A stretch of 64,000 nt of DNA, taken from Pseudomonas sp. MUP55 (GTDB lineage: Bacteria > Pseudomonadota > Gammaproteobacteria > Pseudomonadales > Pseudomonadaceae). The notes under the pieces are model-generated. The model did no database searches, was not told the origin of the DNA, and saw only the letters and a program-made list of their open reading frames with translations. The position numbers and the translations under genes are program-made. How positions within the stretch are numbered: the first letter of the stretch is position 1; the number at the start of each line of letters is the position of its first letter. Positions 45,921 to 55,541 of the stretch are shown in pieces. The DNA lies in contig NZ_CP138214.1 of NCBI RefSeq assembly GCF_034043515.1, positions 3,162,001 to 3,226,000 of the forward strand, in the 5' to 3' direction.

Positions 45921-46747
45921 GGCTTGACGGCTGTCCAGTCGATCCAGCCGAATTGCCAGGTCGCCAGGATCACCAGGCCGAACGCGATGCGGTACCAGGC
46001 AAAGGCTGCGTAGCTGTGGTTGGCGATGAATTTGAGCAGGCCCTTGACCGCGATCATCGCGAAGATGAACGAGGTGACAAACCCAATGGCGAACACCGGC
46101 AGGTCCGCCGGCTGGAACAGGTCGCGGTATTTGTAGCCCGAGTACAGCGCTGCACCGACCATGGTCGGCATCGCCAGGAAGAACGAAAACTCGGTGGCGG
46201 TCTTGCGCGACAGGCCGAACAGCAGGCCGCCGATGATCGTCGCACCGGAGCGCGAAGTACCGGGGATCATTGCCAGGCACTGAGCGATGCCGACCTTGAG
46301 TGCGTCTTTCCAGGTGATGTCGTCCACGGTTTCGGCATGAACGGCATGTTGGCGACGTTCAGCCCATAGCATGATCACGCCACCTACCACCAACGCCGTG
46401 GCCACGGTGATCGGGTTGAACAGGTAATGCTTGATCAGGTCAGCGAAAATCACCCCCAGGACCACTGCCGGCAACACGGCGATGATCAGGTTTACGGTGA
46501 ACCGCTGGGCATTGCGCTGGGTGGGCAAGCCGATCACCACATCGAGGATCTTGCGGCGAAACTCCCAGACCACCGCCAGGATCGCGCCCAGTTGGATAAT
46601 GATATTGAAGGCTTCGAAACGCTCGCCGCCGAAATTGATCAGGTCGGCGACGATGATCTGGTGGCCGGTGCTGGAGATCGGCAGGAACTCCGTCAGCCCC
46701 TCGACTACGCCAAGAATCAATGCCTGTATGGCGGTCCAAAAATCCAT
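45917..46747 (-). CDS. uppP: Undecaprenyl-diphosphatase UppP (BacA)
   Basis: This 276-residue polytopic membrane enzyme dephosphorylates undecaprenyl diphosphate to recycle the lipid carrier for peptidoglycan and other envelope polymers, and gives bacitracin resistance. The active-site motifs are present: [16 protein letters not shown] near the N-terminus and [18 protein letters not shown] in the second half. GGAG lies 6 nt before the ATG at 46745-46747. Confidence 0.94.
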   Translation of the reverse strand: MDFWTAIQALILGVVEGLTEFLPISSTGHQIIVADLINFGGERFEAFNIIIQLGAILAVVWEFRRKILDVVIGLPTQRNAQRFTVNLIIAVLPAVVLGVIFADLIKHYLFNPITVATALVVGGVIMLWAERRQHAVHAETVDDITWKDALKVGIAQCLAMIPGTSRSGATIIGGLLFGLSRKTATEFSFFLAMPTMVGAALYSGYKYRDLFQPADLPVFAIGFVTSFIFAMIAVKGLLKFIANHSYAAFAWYRIAFGLVILATWQFGWIDWTAVKP

Positions 46748-46975
46748 GCTTTCTCCAAAGGTCACGCGCCTGGCGTGCCTCTCAGTATTTTTTAAGGTTC
46801 ACTGAAAACGAGCGCGCTGCAGCGCCCGGCGTTGATTCTCAATGCCGGACTGCAAAAATTGCGTGAAAAATCAGGCAGTACTCAGGTTTTTCGATTACGG
46901 GCCGAAAGCCTATCAGACAAGCCGTAAAAGTCGATGCAACACCCACAATTATAAAAGGCACGGAGTGACAGGACG

Positions 46976-48610
46976 ATGAACAGTTTGCGCAATATGTCGA
47001 TCAGCCGACGCCTCTGGCTGATCCTGATAGTCGCCGTGCTGATGCTGCTGACCTTGGGCGCGTTGATGCTCAAACAGATCCATGGCGACCTCTACCAGGC
47101 CAAGCGCCAACAGACCCAGCACGTGGTGCAAACCGCCAGCGGTGTGTTGAGCTACTACCAGAACCTGGAGAAAACCGGCGCGCTCACCCGCGAAGCGGCG
47201 CAGCAGCAAGCCTTGAGCGCGGTGCGCGGCCTGCGTTACGACCACGACGATTACTTCTGGATCAACGACCTCACCCCCGTGATGATCATGCACGCTGCCA
47301 ACCCCAAGCTGGACGGCAAGAACCTTTCGGCGATCCGCGACCCGGACGGGTTTGCCGTGTTCAATGAGTTCGTGATCCTGGCCAAGGCCAAGGGCGCCGG
47401 CATCGTCAATTACCGCTGGCCAAAGCCGGGCGCCGATGCGCCAGTGGAAAAAACCTCCTACATCCAATTGTTCGAACCCTGGGGCTGGATCATTGGTTCG
47501 GGCGTCTACGTGGACGACGTGCAGGCCGAGTTCACCGGCCAGGTGTGGAAAGCCTCGGCCATCGGCCTGGCCATCGCGCTGATCATGACCCTGCTGGTGC
47601 TGTTGATCGCGCGCAGCATCGTGCAGCCGTTGCAGGCGGCGGTGAACGCCATGGGCAACATCGCCAGCGGCGAAAGCGACCTGACCCGCAGCCTCGACAC
47701 CCACGGACGTGACGAGGTTACCCAACTGTCCCGGCACTTCAACACCTTCACCGCCAAGTTGCGCCAGGTGGTCGGCCAACTGCAGGTGTGCGCCAACGCC
47801 CTGGGCGAGTCGTCGACCGAGTTGGGCCACAACGCCAGCCAGGCCCACGACCGCAGCCAGCAGCAGTCGCAGCAGATGGAACTGGTGGCCACCGCCGTCA
47901 ATGAAGTCACCTACGGCGTGCAGGACGTGGCCAAGAACGCCGAACACGCCGCCAGCGAAATGCGCGATGCCCAGGCCCAGGCGCAACAAGGCCAGGTCAA
48001 CATCGACGGCAGTCTGCAACGGATCGACCAGCTTTCCAGCACCATCAGCCAGGCCGTGGACGTTATCCGTACCCTGTCCAGTGAAAGCACACAGATCGGC
48101 GGCGTACTGGAAGTGATTCGTTCCATTGCCGACCAGACCAACCTGCTCGCCCTCAACGCCGCCATCGAGGCCGCCCGCGCCGGCGAGCAGGGCCGTGGCT
48201 TTGCCGTGGTGGCCGACGAAGTGCGCTTGCTGGCCCAGCGTACGCAGAAGTCCACCGCTGAAATCCAGACGATGATCGAACGGCTGCAAGGCCATTCGGA
48301 AGCGGCGGTCAAGGTGATCAGCGACAGCCACAGCGCGTCGCAACTGACCATCGAACAAGCCGGCCTGGCGGGCGCCAGCCTCAGTGCCATCGGCCAGGCG
48401 CTGCATAACCTCAACGGCCTGAACGCCTCGATTGCCAGTGCCACCCTGCAACAGGCCCATGTGGTCGAAGACATCAACCAGAACGTCACCCAGGCGGCGG
48501 GTTTGTCCCAGAGCACCGCGCTGGCGGCCGAGCAGTCCAGTGTGGCAAGCGCGCAGCTACGGGGCTTGAGTGAACAGCTTGATGGGCTGCTGCGCCAATT
48601 CAAGGTCTGA
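46976..48610 (+). CDS. Methyl-accepting chemotaxis protein with single Cache (sCache_2) sensor
   Basis: This 544-residue transmembrane chemoreceptor has TM1 at about 12-32, a periplasmic sCache_2 domain at about 35-188 ([51 protein letters not shown]), TM2 at about 190-212, a HAMP domain and a long signalling domain with [18 protein letters not shown]. Cache_2 receptors usually sense small carboxylates or amino acids; the ligand here is unknown. There is no C-terminal CheR-binding pentapeptide (it ends LLRQFKV). Confidence 0.92.
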   Translation: MNSLRNMSISRRLWLILIVAVLMLLTLGALMLKQIHGDLYQAKRQQTQHVVQTASGVLSYYQNLEKTGALTREAAQQQALSAVRGLRYDHDDYFWINDLTPVMIMHAANPKLDGKNLSAIRDPDGFAVFNEFVILAKAKGAGIVNYRWPKPGADAPVEKTSYIQLFEPWGWIIGSGVYVDDVQAEFTGQVWKASAIGLAIALIMTLLVLLIARSIVQPLQAAVNAMGNIASGESDLTRSLDTHGRDEVTQLSRHFNTFTAKLRQVVGQLQVCANALGESSTELGHNASQAHDRSQQQSQQMELVATAVNEVTYGVQDVAKNAEHAASEMRDAQAQAQQGQVNIDGSLQRIDQLSSTISQAVDVIRTLSSESTQIGGVLEVIRSIADQTNLLALNAAIEAARAGEQGRGFAVVADEVRLLAQRTQKSTAEIQTMIERLQGHSEAAVKVISDSHSASQLTIEQAGLAGASLSAIGQALHNLNGLNASIASATLQQAHVVEDINQNVTQAAGLSQSTALAAEQSSVASAQLRGLSEQLDGLLRQFKV

Positions 48611-48623
48611 CGCCGTTAACCCT

Positions 48624-48743
48624 GATCGTCCCCACGCTCCGCGTGGGGATGCCTCCTGGGACGCTCCGCGTCCCGCCACCCGCTCGCACAGGTGACGCAG
48701 AGCGTCACGGGCTGCATTCCCACGCGGGAGCGTGGGAACGATC
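48624..48743. repeat. Intergenic repeat of the GATCGTCCCCACGC type, intact copy
   Basis: This 120-bp element has terminal inverted repeats, GATCGTCCCCACGC at the left and GCGTGGGAACGATC at the right (one mismatch). It encloses a series of small hairpins (CCCCACGC/GCGTGGGG, GGGACGC/GCGTCCC, GTGACGC/GCGTCAC). A decayed relative lies at 26139-26242. It is non-coding. Confidence 0.8.
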
Positions 48744-48829
48744 AGTCAGCCTTGGGCAACACCGCTGTTTGAGGATGGATGGCCTGTAGGTACAATCAGC
48801 GCCCTCTTCCACTCTCCCAAGGAACCGCC

Positions 48830-49393
48830 ATGTCCGGGCTTGAATTGTTCGCCGCCGCCTTGGGGGTGATCGCTGTCTGGCTGACGGTCAAGCAAAACCC
48901 CTGGTGCTGGCCCATCGGCCTGGTAATGGTGTTGCTCTACACCTGGGTGTTCTTCGACGTGAAACTCTATTCCGACATGCTGTTGCAGGTGGTCTACGCC
49001 GTGCTGCAACTCTACGGCTGGTGGCAATGGACCCGTGCCGGCGCGGTCAAGCAGGGCCGGCAGGTCAGCAGCCTGGGCTGGCCGGCGATCATGACCAGCC
49101 TGGCGGTCGGCGCGGTGTTCAGCCTGTTGCTCGGTGCCGCCATGGCCCACTGGACCGACGCCGCCCAGCCCTGGCTTGACGCGGCCCTCACCGGCTTCAG
49201 CCTGGTGGCGCAGGTGTGGATGGCGCAAAAACGTCTGCAGTGCTGGCCGCTGTGGATCGTGGTGGATGTGATTTTCGTCGGGCTGTTTCTCTACAAAGGC
49301 CTCTACCTCACCGCCGCGCTCTATGCGCTGTTCACCGTGATTGCCGTGCAAGGCTGGCGTGAATGGCGCGCCGACCCGGCGTTACGCGCATGA
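48830..49393 (+). CDS. pnuC: Nicotinamide riboside transporter PnuC
   Basis: This 187-residue inner-membrane protein has about seven TM segments and the PnuC core: WLTVKQNPWCWPIGLVMVLL, WVFFDVKLYSDMLLQVVY, YGWWQWTRAG and CWPLWIVVDVIFVGLFLYKG. It takes up nicotinamide riboside by facilitated diffusion, trapped by phosphorylation. AAGGA precedes the ATG. The stop overlaps the start of the kinase gene (ATGA), matching transport-coupled salvage of NAD precursors. Confidence 0.92.
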   Translation: MSGLELFAAALGVIAVWLTVKQNPWCWPIGLVMVLLYTWVFFDVKLYSDMLLQVVYAVLQLYGWWQWTRAGAVKQGRQVSSLGWPAIMTSLAVGAVFSLLLGAAMAHWTDAAQPWLDAALTGFSLVAQVWMAQKRLQCWPLWIVVDVIFVGLFLYKGLYLTAALYALFTVIAVQGWREWRADPALRA

Positions 49394-49926
49394 AAGTGGT
49401 GGTACTGGCAGGCCCTGAATCCAGCGGCAAAAGCTGGCTGGCGGCCGAACTTCACGCGCATTTTGGCGGGTTGATGGTGGGCGAATACGTGCGTTATTTC
49501 ATCGACCATCATCAGCGCGACACCTGCCTGGCAGACATCCCGGCGATCGCCCAGGGCCAGTTGGCCTGGGAAGACGCCGCCCGCGCGGCGCAGCCTGAAG
49601 TGCTGATCCTCGACACCCACCTGCTGACCAACCAGCTCTGGAGCCAGACCCTGTTTGGCGACTGCCCCGGCTGGCTCGACAGCGAACTGCTGGCGCGTCA
49701 CTACGATCTGCACCTGTTGCTGTCGCCGGAAGACGTGGAATGGAGCGCCGACGGCCAACGTTGCCAACCGCAACTGGCGGACCGCCGTGCGTTCTTTCAG
49801 GCCAGCCTGGATTGGCTGCACGCGCATCGCCAGCCTGTGGTGGTGATCCGGGGCGACTGGCAGGCGCGCCGTGATGCCGCGTTTGCGGCCGTCGAGCGCC
49901 TGCTCGGCACGACGCCGGCCGGTTAA
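49390..49926 (+). CDS. NadR-type nicotinamide ribonucleotide kinase (AAA_28 domain)
   Basis: This 178-residue P-loop kinase corresponds to the C-terminal ribosylnicotinamide kinase domain of NadR, without the HTH or NMN adenylyltransferase parts. The Walker A is GPESSGKS at residues 8-15. GEYVRYFIDHH and the ILDTHLLTNQLWSQ region (Walker B-like) follow. It should phosphorylate nicotinamide riboside imported by PnuC, encoded in the overlapping upstream gene. Its stop overlaps the convergent xthA stop region by 4 bp. Confidence 0.87.
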   Translation: MKVVVLAGPESSGKSWLAAELHAHFGGLMVGEYVRYFIDHHQRDTCLADIPAIAQGQLAWEDAARAAQPEVLILDTHLLTNQLWSQTLFGDCPGWLDSELLARHYDLHLLLSPEDVEWSADGQRCQPQLADRRAFFQASLDWLHAHRQPVVVIRGDWQARRDAAFAAVERLLGTTPAG

Positions 49927-50717
49927 CGCTTCTTGCGCGTACCGAGCTGTATCCAGGTCGGCGCGTGGTCGCTGGCATGCGGCTCGTTGCGCACCCAGGC
50001 GTCGACACCCGCGTCCTTGAGATAGGGCTTGAGCGCGGGGTTGAGCAACAGGTGGTCAATGCGCAGGCCGGAATTCTTCTGCCAATGCTGGCGAAAATAA
50101 TCCCAGAACGTGTACACCCGCTCTTCGGGATACAGATGACGCAATGAATCGGTCCAGCCCTGTTCGAGCAAGCGTTGATAGCAGGCGCGACTCTCGGGCT
50201 GCAGCAACGCATCCTTGAGCCAGGAACGCGGGTTGTAGATGTCCAGGTCGGTGGGCACCACATTGAAATCCCCGGCCAGCAACACCGGATGATCACTGGC
50301 CTGCAACGCCTGGGCGTAGTCGATCAGGCGTTCGAACCAGGCCAGTTTGTAGTCGAATTTCGGACCCGGTTGCGGGTTGCCGTTGGGCAGGTACAGGCAG
50401 CCGACCAACACGCCATGCACGGCCGCTTCGATGTAGCGGCTTTGCTCGTCGCTGTCGTCACCGGGCAGGCCGCGCCGGCTTTCCAGCGGTTGCGCATCCT
50501 TGGCCAGAATCGCCACACCGTTCCACGAGGCCTGGCCCAGGCAGATCGCGCCGTAGCCGGCCGCTTCGAAATCAGCAAAGGGAAACAGGCTTTCCGGCGC
50601 CTTGAGTTCTTGCAGGCAGACGATATCCGGCTGCTCGCGCGCCAGCCATTGCAGCAGGTTGGGCAGGCGGGCACGCAGGCCGTTGACATTGAAGGTGGCG
50701 ATTTTCAGCGCTTTCAT
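49923..50717 (-). CDS. xthA: Exodeoxyribonuclease III (XthA family)
   Basis: This 264-residue AP endonuclease / 3'-5' exonuclease of base-excision repair has the exonuclease-endonuclease-phosphatase fold motifs: KIATFNVNGLRARL, IVCLQELKAPE (catalytic Glu), LLAGDFNVVPTDLDIYNP (catalytic Asp/Asn) and NEPHASDHAPTWIQL (Asp-His). AAAGGA lies upstream of the ATG at 50715-50717. The frame is open further upstream but without family similarity. Confidence 0.92.
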   Translation of the reverse strand: MKALKIATFNVNGLRARLPNLLQWLAREQPDIVCLQELKAPESLFPFADFEAAGYGAICLGQASWNGVAILAKDAQPLESRRGLPGDDSDEQSRYIEAAVHGVLVGCLYLPNGNPQPGPKFDYKLAWFERLIDYAQALQASDHPVLLAGDFNVVPTDLDIYNPRSWLKDALLQPESRACYQRLLEQGWTDSLRHLYPEERVYTFWDYFRQHWQKNSGLRIDHLLLNPALKPYLKDAGVDAWVRNEPHASDHAPTWIQLGTRKKR

Positions 50718-50826
50718 GGGGTGGGGTCCTTTCGGGGCTCTTGGGGTAGAGCTTGAAAGGCGCGCGGATGTTCCATCCAGACACGGGCCGCGGTCCTGAT
50801 AACCGTCAATCAAGGCCAGCACCGTA

Positions 50827-50923
50827 CCCGTGGCGAGGGAGCTTGCTCCCGCTGGACTGCGCAGCAGGCCCATTGTTTGGGGCCGCTTCGCGGCCCAGCG
50901 GGAGCAAGCTCCCTCGCCACGGG
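50827..50923. repeat. REP doublet (REPIN-like) of the GTGGCGAGGGAGCTTGC type
   Basis: Perfect 29-bp inverted arms (50827-50855 and 50895-50923; left arm begins CCCGTGGCGAGGGAGC) surround a 39-bp interior that contains a second hairpin GGCCGC-TTC-GCGGCC. It lies between the xthA start and the ggt end. Confidence 0.85.
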
Positions 50924-50957
50924 TTATTTCTTACTTCTGCTGCTTAACTGACTGACA

Positions 50958-52682
50958 TTAGTAACCCAACGACAACCCAGTGTTACGCCGCGGGTCATTC
51001 GCACCATAGAAGCGGTTGTTGCCCACCGGCTTGCCATCCAGCGCCGGAGCGCCTACCAGGATGGCGGCCAGGTGGTTGGCGTCCTGGGGACCTGCAAACT
51101 TGTGCCCCCAGCTTTCGAGGATCTTCTGGGTGTCCGGGCTGACCGCGAAGGTCTCAAGGTTGGTGGTGTCAGGCATCCATTGCTGGTGGAAACGCGGCGC
51201 GTCCACAGCCTCCTGGATATTCATCTTGTAGTCGATGACATTGAGGATGGTCAGCAAGGTTGCGGTGATGATGCGACTGCCGCCCGGCGTGCCCACCACC
51301 ATGACCGCCTTGCCATCCTTGGTGACGATGGTCGGGCTCATCGACGACAGCGGCGCCTTGCCCGGTGCGATGGCATTGGCTTCACCCTGGACCAGACCAT
51401 ACATGTTCGGCACGCCGACCTTGACGGTGAAGTCGTCCATTTCATCGTTGAGGATGACCCCGGTCTTGCTCGCCATCACGCCCGCACCAAACCAGTCGTT
51501 GAGGGTGTAGGTGACCGAAACGGCGTTGCCCCAGGTGTCGACGATGGAATAGTGCGTGGTGTTGTTGCCCTCATGGGGCGACACACCCGGTTTGATCGCC
51601 TGGGAATCCCCGGCCTTGTGTGGTTCGATGGCGTCGCGCAGTTTTGCCGCGTAGTTCTTATCCAGCAAATGCGCGATCGGGTTCTTCACGAAGTCCGGGT
51701 CGCCGAGGTAGCTGTTGCGGTCCACGTAGGCGTGGCGCATCGCTTCGATCTGGTAGTGCAGGCCCTGGGCCGAGTGATAGCCCAGGTCCGCCATCGGGTA
51801 GCCTTCGAGGATATTCATGATCTGGCAGATCACCACGCCACCGGAGCTTGGCGGCGGCGCCGACACCACGTGGTAGCCGCGGTAATCGCACTCGATCGGC
51901 GCCAGTTCGCGGGTCTTGTACTTGTCCAGGTCAGCCTGGGTGATCAGGCCCTTGCCGGCCTGACTGGAATCGACCAATGCCTTGGCGACCCAGCCTTTAT
52001 AGAAACCATCGCTGCCCTTGGCGGAAATCTCCTTGAGGGTCTTGGCCAAGTCTTTCTGCACCAGCGTCTGGCCGACCTGCATCGGTTGGCCGTTGTGCAG
52101 GAAAATCCCGCGCAGGTCCTGGTCTTTTTCAAACTCACCGGTGGCGGTGTGCAGCAGGTCGATATCGCCCTGCTCCAGGGCAAAGCCGTGTTCGGCCAGC
52201 TTGATTGCCGGCGCAATCACCTGGGCACGCTTGAGGGTGCCGTACTTGCTCAGGGCCAACTCCATGCCGGAGACCGTGCCGGGCACCCCGACCGCCAGAT
52301 GGCCCTTGGCGCTCAGGCCTTCGACGACCTTGCCGTCCTTGTCCAGGTACATATCGGCCGTGGCCGCCAACGGGGCTTTTTCGCGGAAGTCGAGGAAGGT
52401 CTTGCGCCCGTCCGCCAGTTGCACGGTCATGAACCCGCCGCCCCCCAGGTTGCCTGCCGCCGGGTACACCACTGCCAGCGCGTAGCCCACGGCCACTGCC
52501 GCATCCACCGCATTGCCGCCAGCCTTGAGCACGTCCACGCCGACCTGTGTCGCCAGATGCTGGGCGGTGACCACCATGCCATTTTCACCGGCCACCGGGG
52601 CCTGGGAAGCGGCGTGTACGCCACTGACCGTCAACACCAGGGCAGTGGCAATCAGGGTGCGGCTGAAGGGTTGGTATTTCAT
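50958..52682 (-). CDS. ggt: Periplasmic gamma-glutamyltransferase
   Basis: This 574-residue N-terminal-nucleophile hydrolase is exported by Sec (signal LIATALVLTVSGVHA) and self-cleaves into two subunits before the nucleophile Thr in NTTHYSIVDTWGNAVSVT. The SSMSPTIVTKDGKAVMVVG and PGGSRIITATLL segments match E. coli Ggt. It splits glutathione, oxidised glutathione or glutathione S-conjugates into glutamate and cysteinylglycine-type products. It lies just downstream of the rhodanese-cystathionine lyase gene on the same strand (106-bp gap), which fits a role in sulfur salvage. Confidence 0.93.
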   Translation of the reverse strand: MKYQPFSRTLIATALVLTVSGVHAASQAPVAGENGMVVTAQHLATQVGVDVLKAGGNAVDAAVAVGYALAVVYPAAGNLGGGGFMTVQLADGRKTFLDFREKAPLAATADMYLDKDGKVVEGLSAKGHLAVGVPGTVSGMELALSKYGTLKRAQVIAPAIKLAEHGFALEQGDIDLLHTATGEFEKDQDLRGIFLHNGQPMQVGQTLVQKDLAKTLKEISAKGSDGFYKGWVAKALVDSSQAGKGLITQADLDKYKTRELAPIECDYRGYHVVSAPPPSSGGVVICQIMNILEGYPMADLGYHSAQGLHYQIEAMRHAYVDRNSYLGDPDFVKNPIAHLLDKNYAAKLRDAIEPHKAGDSQAIKPGVSPHEGNNTTHYSIVDTWGNAVSVTYTLNDWFGAGVMASKTGVILNDEMDDFTVKVGVPNMYGLVQGEANAIAPGKAPLSSMSPTIVTKDGKAVMVVGTPGGSRIITATLLTILNVIDYKMNIQEAVDAPRFHQQWMPDTTNLETFAVSPDTQKILESWGHKFAGPQDANHLAAILVGAPALDGKPVGNNRFYGANDPRRNTGLSLGY

Positions 52683-52788
52683 CCGTGGCTACTCTATTTA
52701 TGGGGATGCACCAAAATAGCCCTTCGCGGATTCGATCCCCAGTGCCATGGCGTTTTTGTTACAGAACCTGTCGGTGATGGAACGGACG

Positions 52789-55512
52789 TCAAACCGTTGA
52801 GCCATCAAGCCGTTCGTCCGCCAAAGCAAAGCCACGCTGCAAATCGTCGAGCAAGGCCGTCACATCTTCCAGGCCGATATGCAGCCGCACCACCGGGTTC
52901 AACCCCCGGTCCGCCGCGTTGTCGCGGTCCTGGGTGTCGGCCACGGTCACCAGGCTTTCATAGCCGCCCCACGAAGCGCCCAGGCCAAACAGCTGCAAGC
53001 CATCGATAAACCGCTGCAGGTAGCCAGCGTCCGCATTTGCCAACTCAAACGATAACAAGCCGTTGCTGCCAGTGAAGTCCCGGCGCCACAGGGCATGCCC
53101 GGGGTGCTCGGGGAGCGCGGGATGAAACACCTGCTTGACCTGCGGTTGCGCCTGCAACCACTGGGCGATCTGCACCGCCTGGCGCTCGTGCACGTCCAGG
53201 CGTGACGCCAAGGTGCGGGCGCCGCGCAGGATCAGGTAGGCATCGTCGGCGCTTACCGCATTGCCGAAGGTATCGCTCATCCGGCCCAGCGCCGGCCATG
53301 CGGCTGCGGTGGTACACACACTGCCCATCATTGCGTCGCTGTGACCGCCGAGGTATTTGGTCAGGGCCATGATCGAAATATCCGCGCCCAATGCCAGTGG
53401 CCGGTACAGGTAAGCAGAGCCCCAGGTGTTGTCGGCAGCCAGCAGAATCCCGCGTGGCTTGCACAATGCAGCAATCGCCGGCAGATCACACAGCTCGTAC
53501 AACAGCGAGCCTGGCACCTCGGCGTAGACCAGCCGGGTGTTGGCCCGCAGCTGGTTTTCCAGGCCCAGGCCACCGGGGGAGAAATAACTCACTTCAATGC
53601 CGAACGGCTGGAGAAACTCACGGGCCAGCTTGCGCACCGGTGAGTACACCGCATCGGTGATCAGTACGTGATCACCGGGGCGCAGATAAGCCAGGAATAC
53701 CTGGGCCGCCGCGGCCAGGCCCGTGCCATACAGCCGGGTGCGGTAGCCGCCTTCCAGCTCAGTGACCAGGTCTTCCAGGGCATGGGCCGTCGGGTTACCC
53801 CGCGCGCCGTAAGTCAGCACCCGCTCGCTGTCACGGCGGGCCCGGGCGTCGCGCATCTGCGCCAGGTTGTCGAACAATACCGTACTCAGGCGCGTAATCG
53901 GCACATTCACCGCTCGGCCGCCATGGCCCTTTTCAGGCCGTGCGGCGTGGACCAACCGTGTACGCACCCGTGACGCCGGCGCCAACGGCTTGAGGCTGGC
54001 GAGCTCCGCCGTACTCATCTGCGCCAGCAAGCCGATTTCCCAGGCCAGGTACTGACGTGCCGCGTCTTTGTTGCCGCTGTGGCGGTCGTGGGTGAAGAAC
54101 AGAAAATCGATGCATTGCTCGTCGGGCAGCGTGTGAGGGCCTGCATGGACTGGCAGGCCGGCCGCGACCCAGGCCGCGAAACCACCGTCGAGCAAGCGGG
54201 CCGGGCGTCCCTGCGCGGCAAAGGCCGTCAGAGCGGGATCGTCCGCCACCAGCACCAGAGGCCGATGATCCGGTTTGAGTCGCGAACGAATCGACCAGCG
54301 GGCGCCGGCGATATGCCCTTGGCGATACGCCATGCTGGGGCGCAGGTCGACCAGGTCCACCTCGTTCAACTCCAGCGCCAGGGCCGCAGCGCTGATCAAC
54401 GGCAGCGGTTCATACGCCACCGGCTGGGCGATCGGCAACGCCAGGCCGCTGGCGATGCCGCCTTTCAACACATAGGCCTGATGCCCCAACTGGCGCAGCC
54501 AACTGGCGATAATAGGAGCGCGCACACCCTCGCTGTCCACCACGACTACCCGCGCCTGACGCACGCCGATGTAAAGGTCGGTGGACTGGACCAACTGCCC
54601 GCCCGGCGTATGTTGCGCGCCCGGCAAGCTGCCGGCGGCGAACTCCTCCAGGGTGCGCACATCGCACAGAAACAGGCTGCGTTGCGAGTCGTCGGCCCAT
54701 TGGCGCACCTGATCCGCCGACACCTGTTCCACCCCTGCCCGCTCAGCCAACTGCACTGCGGCCTGGCGCTGCCGGCCCAGGTCCGGGCTGACCTGTTCTG
54801 CATAACGCCGCGTGCTGCCGTGCTCCAGCGGGAGGTCCTCCAGATACCAGCCCTGAGTGCCGTTTTCCAGCGCATAGATCGGGTTCTTCAACCCCAGGTT
54901 GATCAAGGTCTGCGCGCCGATAATGCTGCGGGTCCGCCCGGCGCAGTTGATAACGATCGGTGTAGTGTCGTTCGGTACCAGGTCATGTACGCGGTAGCCC
55001 AGCTCGCCATTGGGGCAGCAGATGGCACCGGGAATCGTCATCTTGCGGTACTCCTCGAACGGCCGCCCATCCAGCAGCACCAACGGTTCGCCGCGCGCCT
55101 GCCACTCGGCCAGCTGCCGCGCGGTGATGTGGGGCGTGTGGCTGGCCGCTTCGACCAACTCGCCGAAGGCCTTGGACGGCACATGCACCCCGGCAAACAG
55201 CTGCAAGCCGGCCGCCTGCCAGCCATCTGCCCCGCGCTCCAACACATGCACACGGCGGTAGCCGAGCACTTGCAACCGCGCCGCCGCTGACCTTGCGACC
55301 TCCCCACCGTCCTGGTCGTAGATCACCAGCCGCACCTGCGGATTGGGCGCCAGGCGGCGTACTTCCAGCTCCAGGCGGCTGTAGGGCAGGTTCACCCCGT
55401 GAAACAGGTGGGCCTCGCCGTATTGCCCGTGTTCACGCACGTCGAATACTGCGATTTCCTGCCCGTCGAACAGCCATTGCTGCAGTTGATGCGGGGTGAT
55501 GGTCTGGCTCAT
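52789..55512 (-). CDS. Fusion protein: four rhodanese domains plus cystathionine beta-lyase
   Basis: This is one continuous 907-residue frame. Four rhodanese-like domains span about 5-105, 125-230, 265-365 and 375-460. Only the second has a catalytic loop Cys (Cys191 in NCAGRTRS). The first and third have Asp at that place (IYDQDGGE, VDSEGVR) and the fourth has no Cys loop (VADDPAL). After a linker (about 465-515) follows a full MetC-type PLP beta-lyase (about 517-907) with Schiff-base Lys720 in ALTKYLGGHSDAMMG. It should cleave C-S bonds of cystathionine, cystine or similar and pass sulfane sulfur to the rhodanese part. An internal ATG at 54015 lacks a ribosome-binding site. Confidence 0.85.
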   Translation of the reverse strand: MSQTITPHQLQQWLFDGQEIAVFDVREHGQYGEAHLFHGVNLPYSRLELEVRRLAPNPQVRLVIYDQDGGEVARSAAARLQVLGYRRVHVLERGADGWQAAGLQLFAGVHVPSKAFGELVEAASHTPHITARQLAEWQARGEPLVLLDGRPFEEYRKMTIPGAICCPNGELGYRVHDLVPNDTTPIVINCAGRTRSIIGAQTLINLGLKNPIYALENGTQGWYLEDLPLEHGSTRRYAEQVSPDLGRQRQAAVQLAERAGVEQVSADQVRQWADDSQRSLFLCDVRTLEEFAAGSLPGAQHTPGGQLVQSTDLYIGVRQARVVVVDSEGVRAPIIASWLRQLGHQAYVLKGGIASGLALPIAQPVAYEPLPLISAAALALELNEVDLVDLRPSMAYRQGHIAGARWSIRSRLKPDHRPLVLVADDPALTAFAAQGRPARLLDGGFAAWVAAGLPVHAGPHTLPDEQCIDFLFFTHDRHSGNKDAARQYLAWEIGLLAQMSTAELASLKPLAPASRVRTRLVHAARPEKGHGGRAVNVPITRLSTVLFDNLAQMRDARARRDSERVLTYGARGNPTAHALEDLVTELEGGYRTRLYGTGLAAAAQVFLAYLRPGDHVLITDAVYSPVRKLAREFLQPFGIEVSYFSPGGLGLENQLRANTRLVYAEVPGSLLYELCDLPAIAALCKPRGILLAADNTWGSAYLYRPLALGADISIMALTKYLGGHSDAMMGSVCTTAAAWPALGRMSDTFGNAVSADDAYLILRGARTLASRLDVHERQAVQIAQWLQAQPQVKQVFHPALPEHPGHALWRRDFTGSNGLLSFELANADAGYLQRFIDGLQLFGLGASWGGYESLVTVADTQDRDNAADRGLNPVVRLHIGLEDVTALLDDLQRGFALADERLDGSTV

Positions 55513-55541
55513 GGAAGTCCCAACAATTAAAGAGAAAAGTG

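Noticed and set aside
54013..54015. Internal ATG as a separate cystathionine beta-lyase start
   Set aside because: No Shine-Dalgarno sequence precedes it and the frame is continuous with the rhodanese part, so a fusion is the simpler reading, although not proven.
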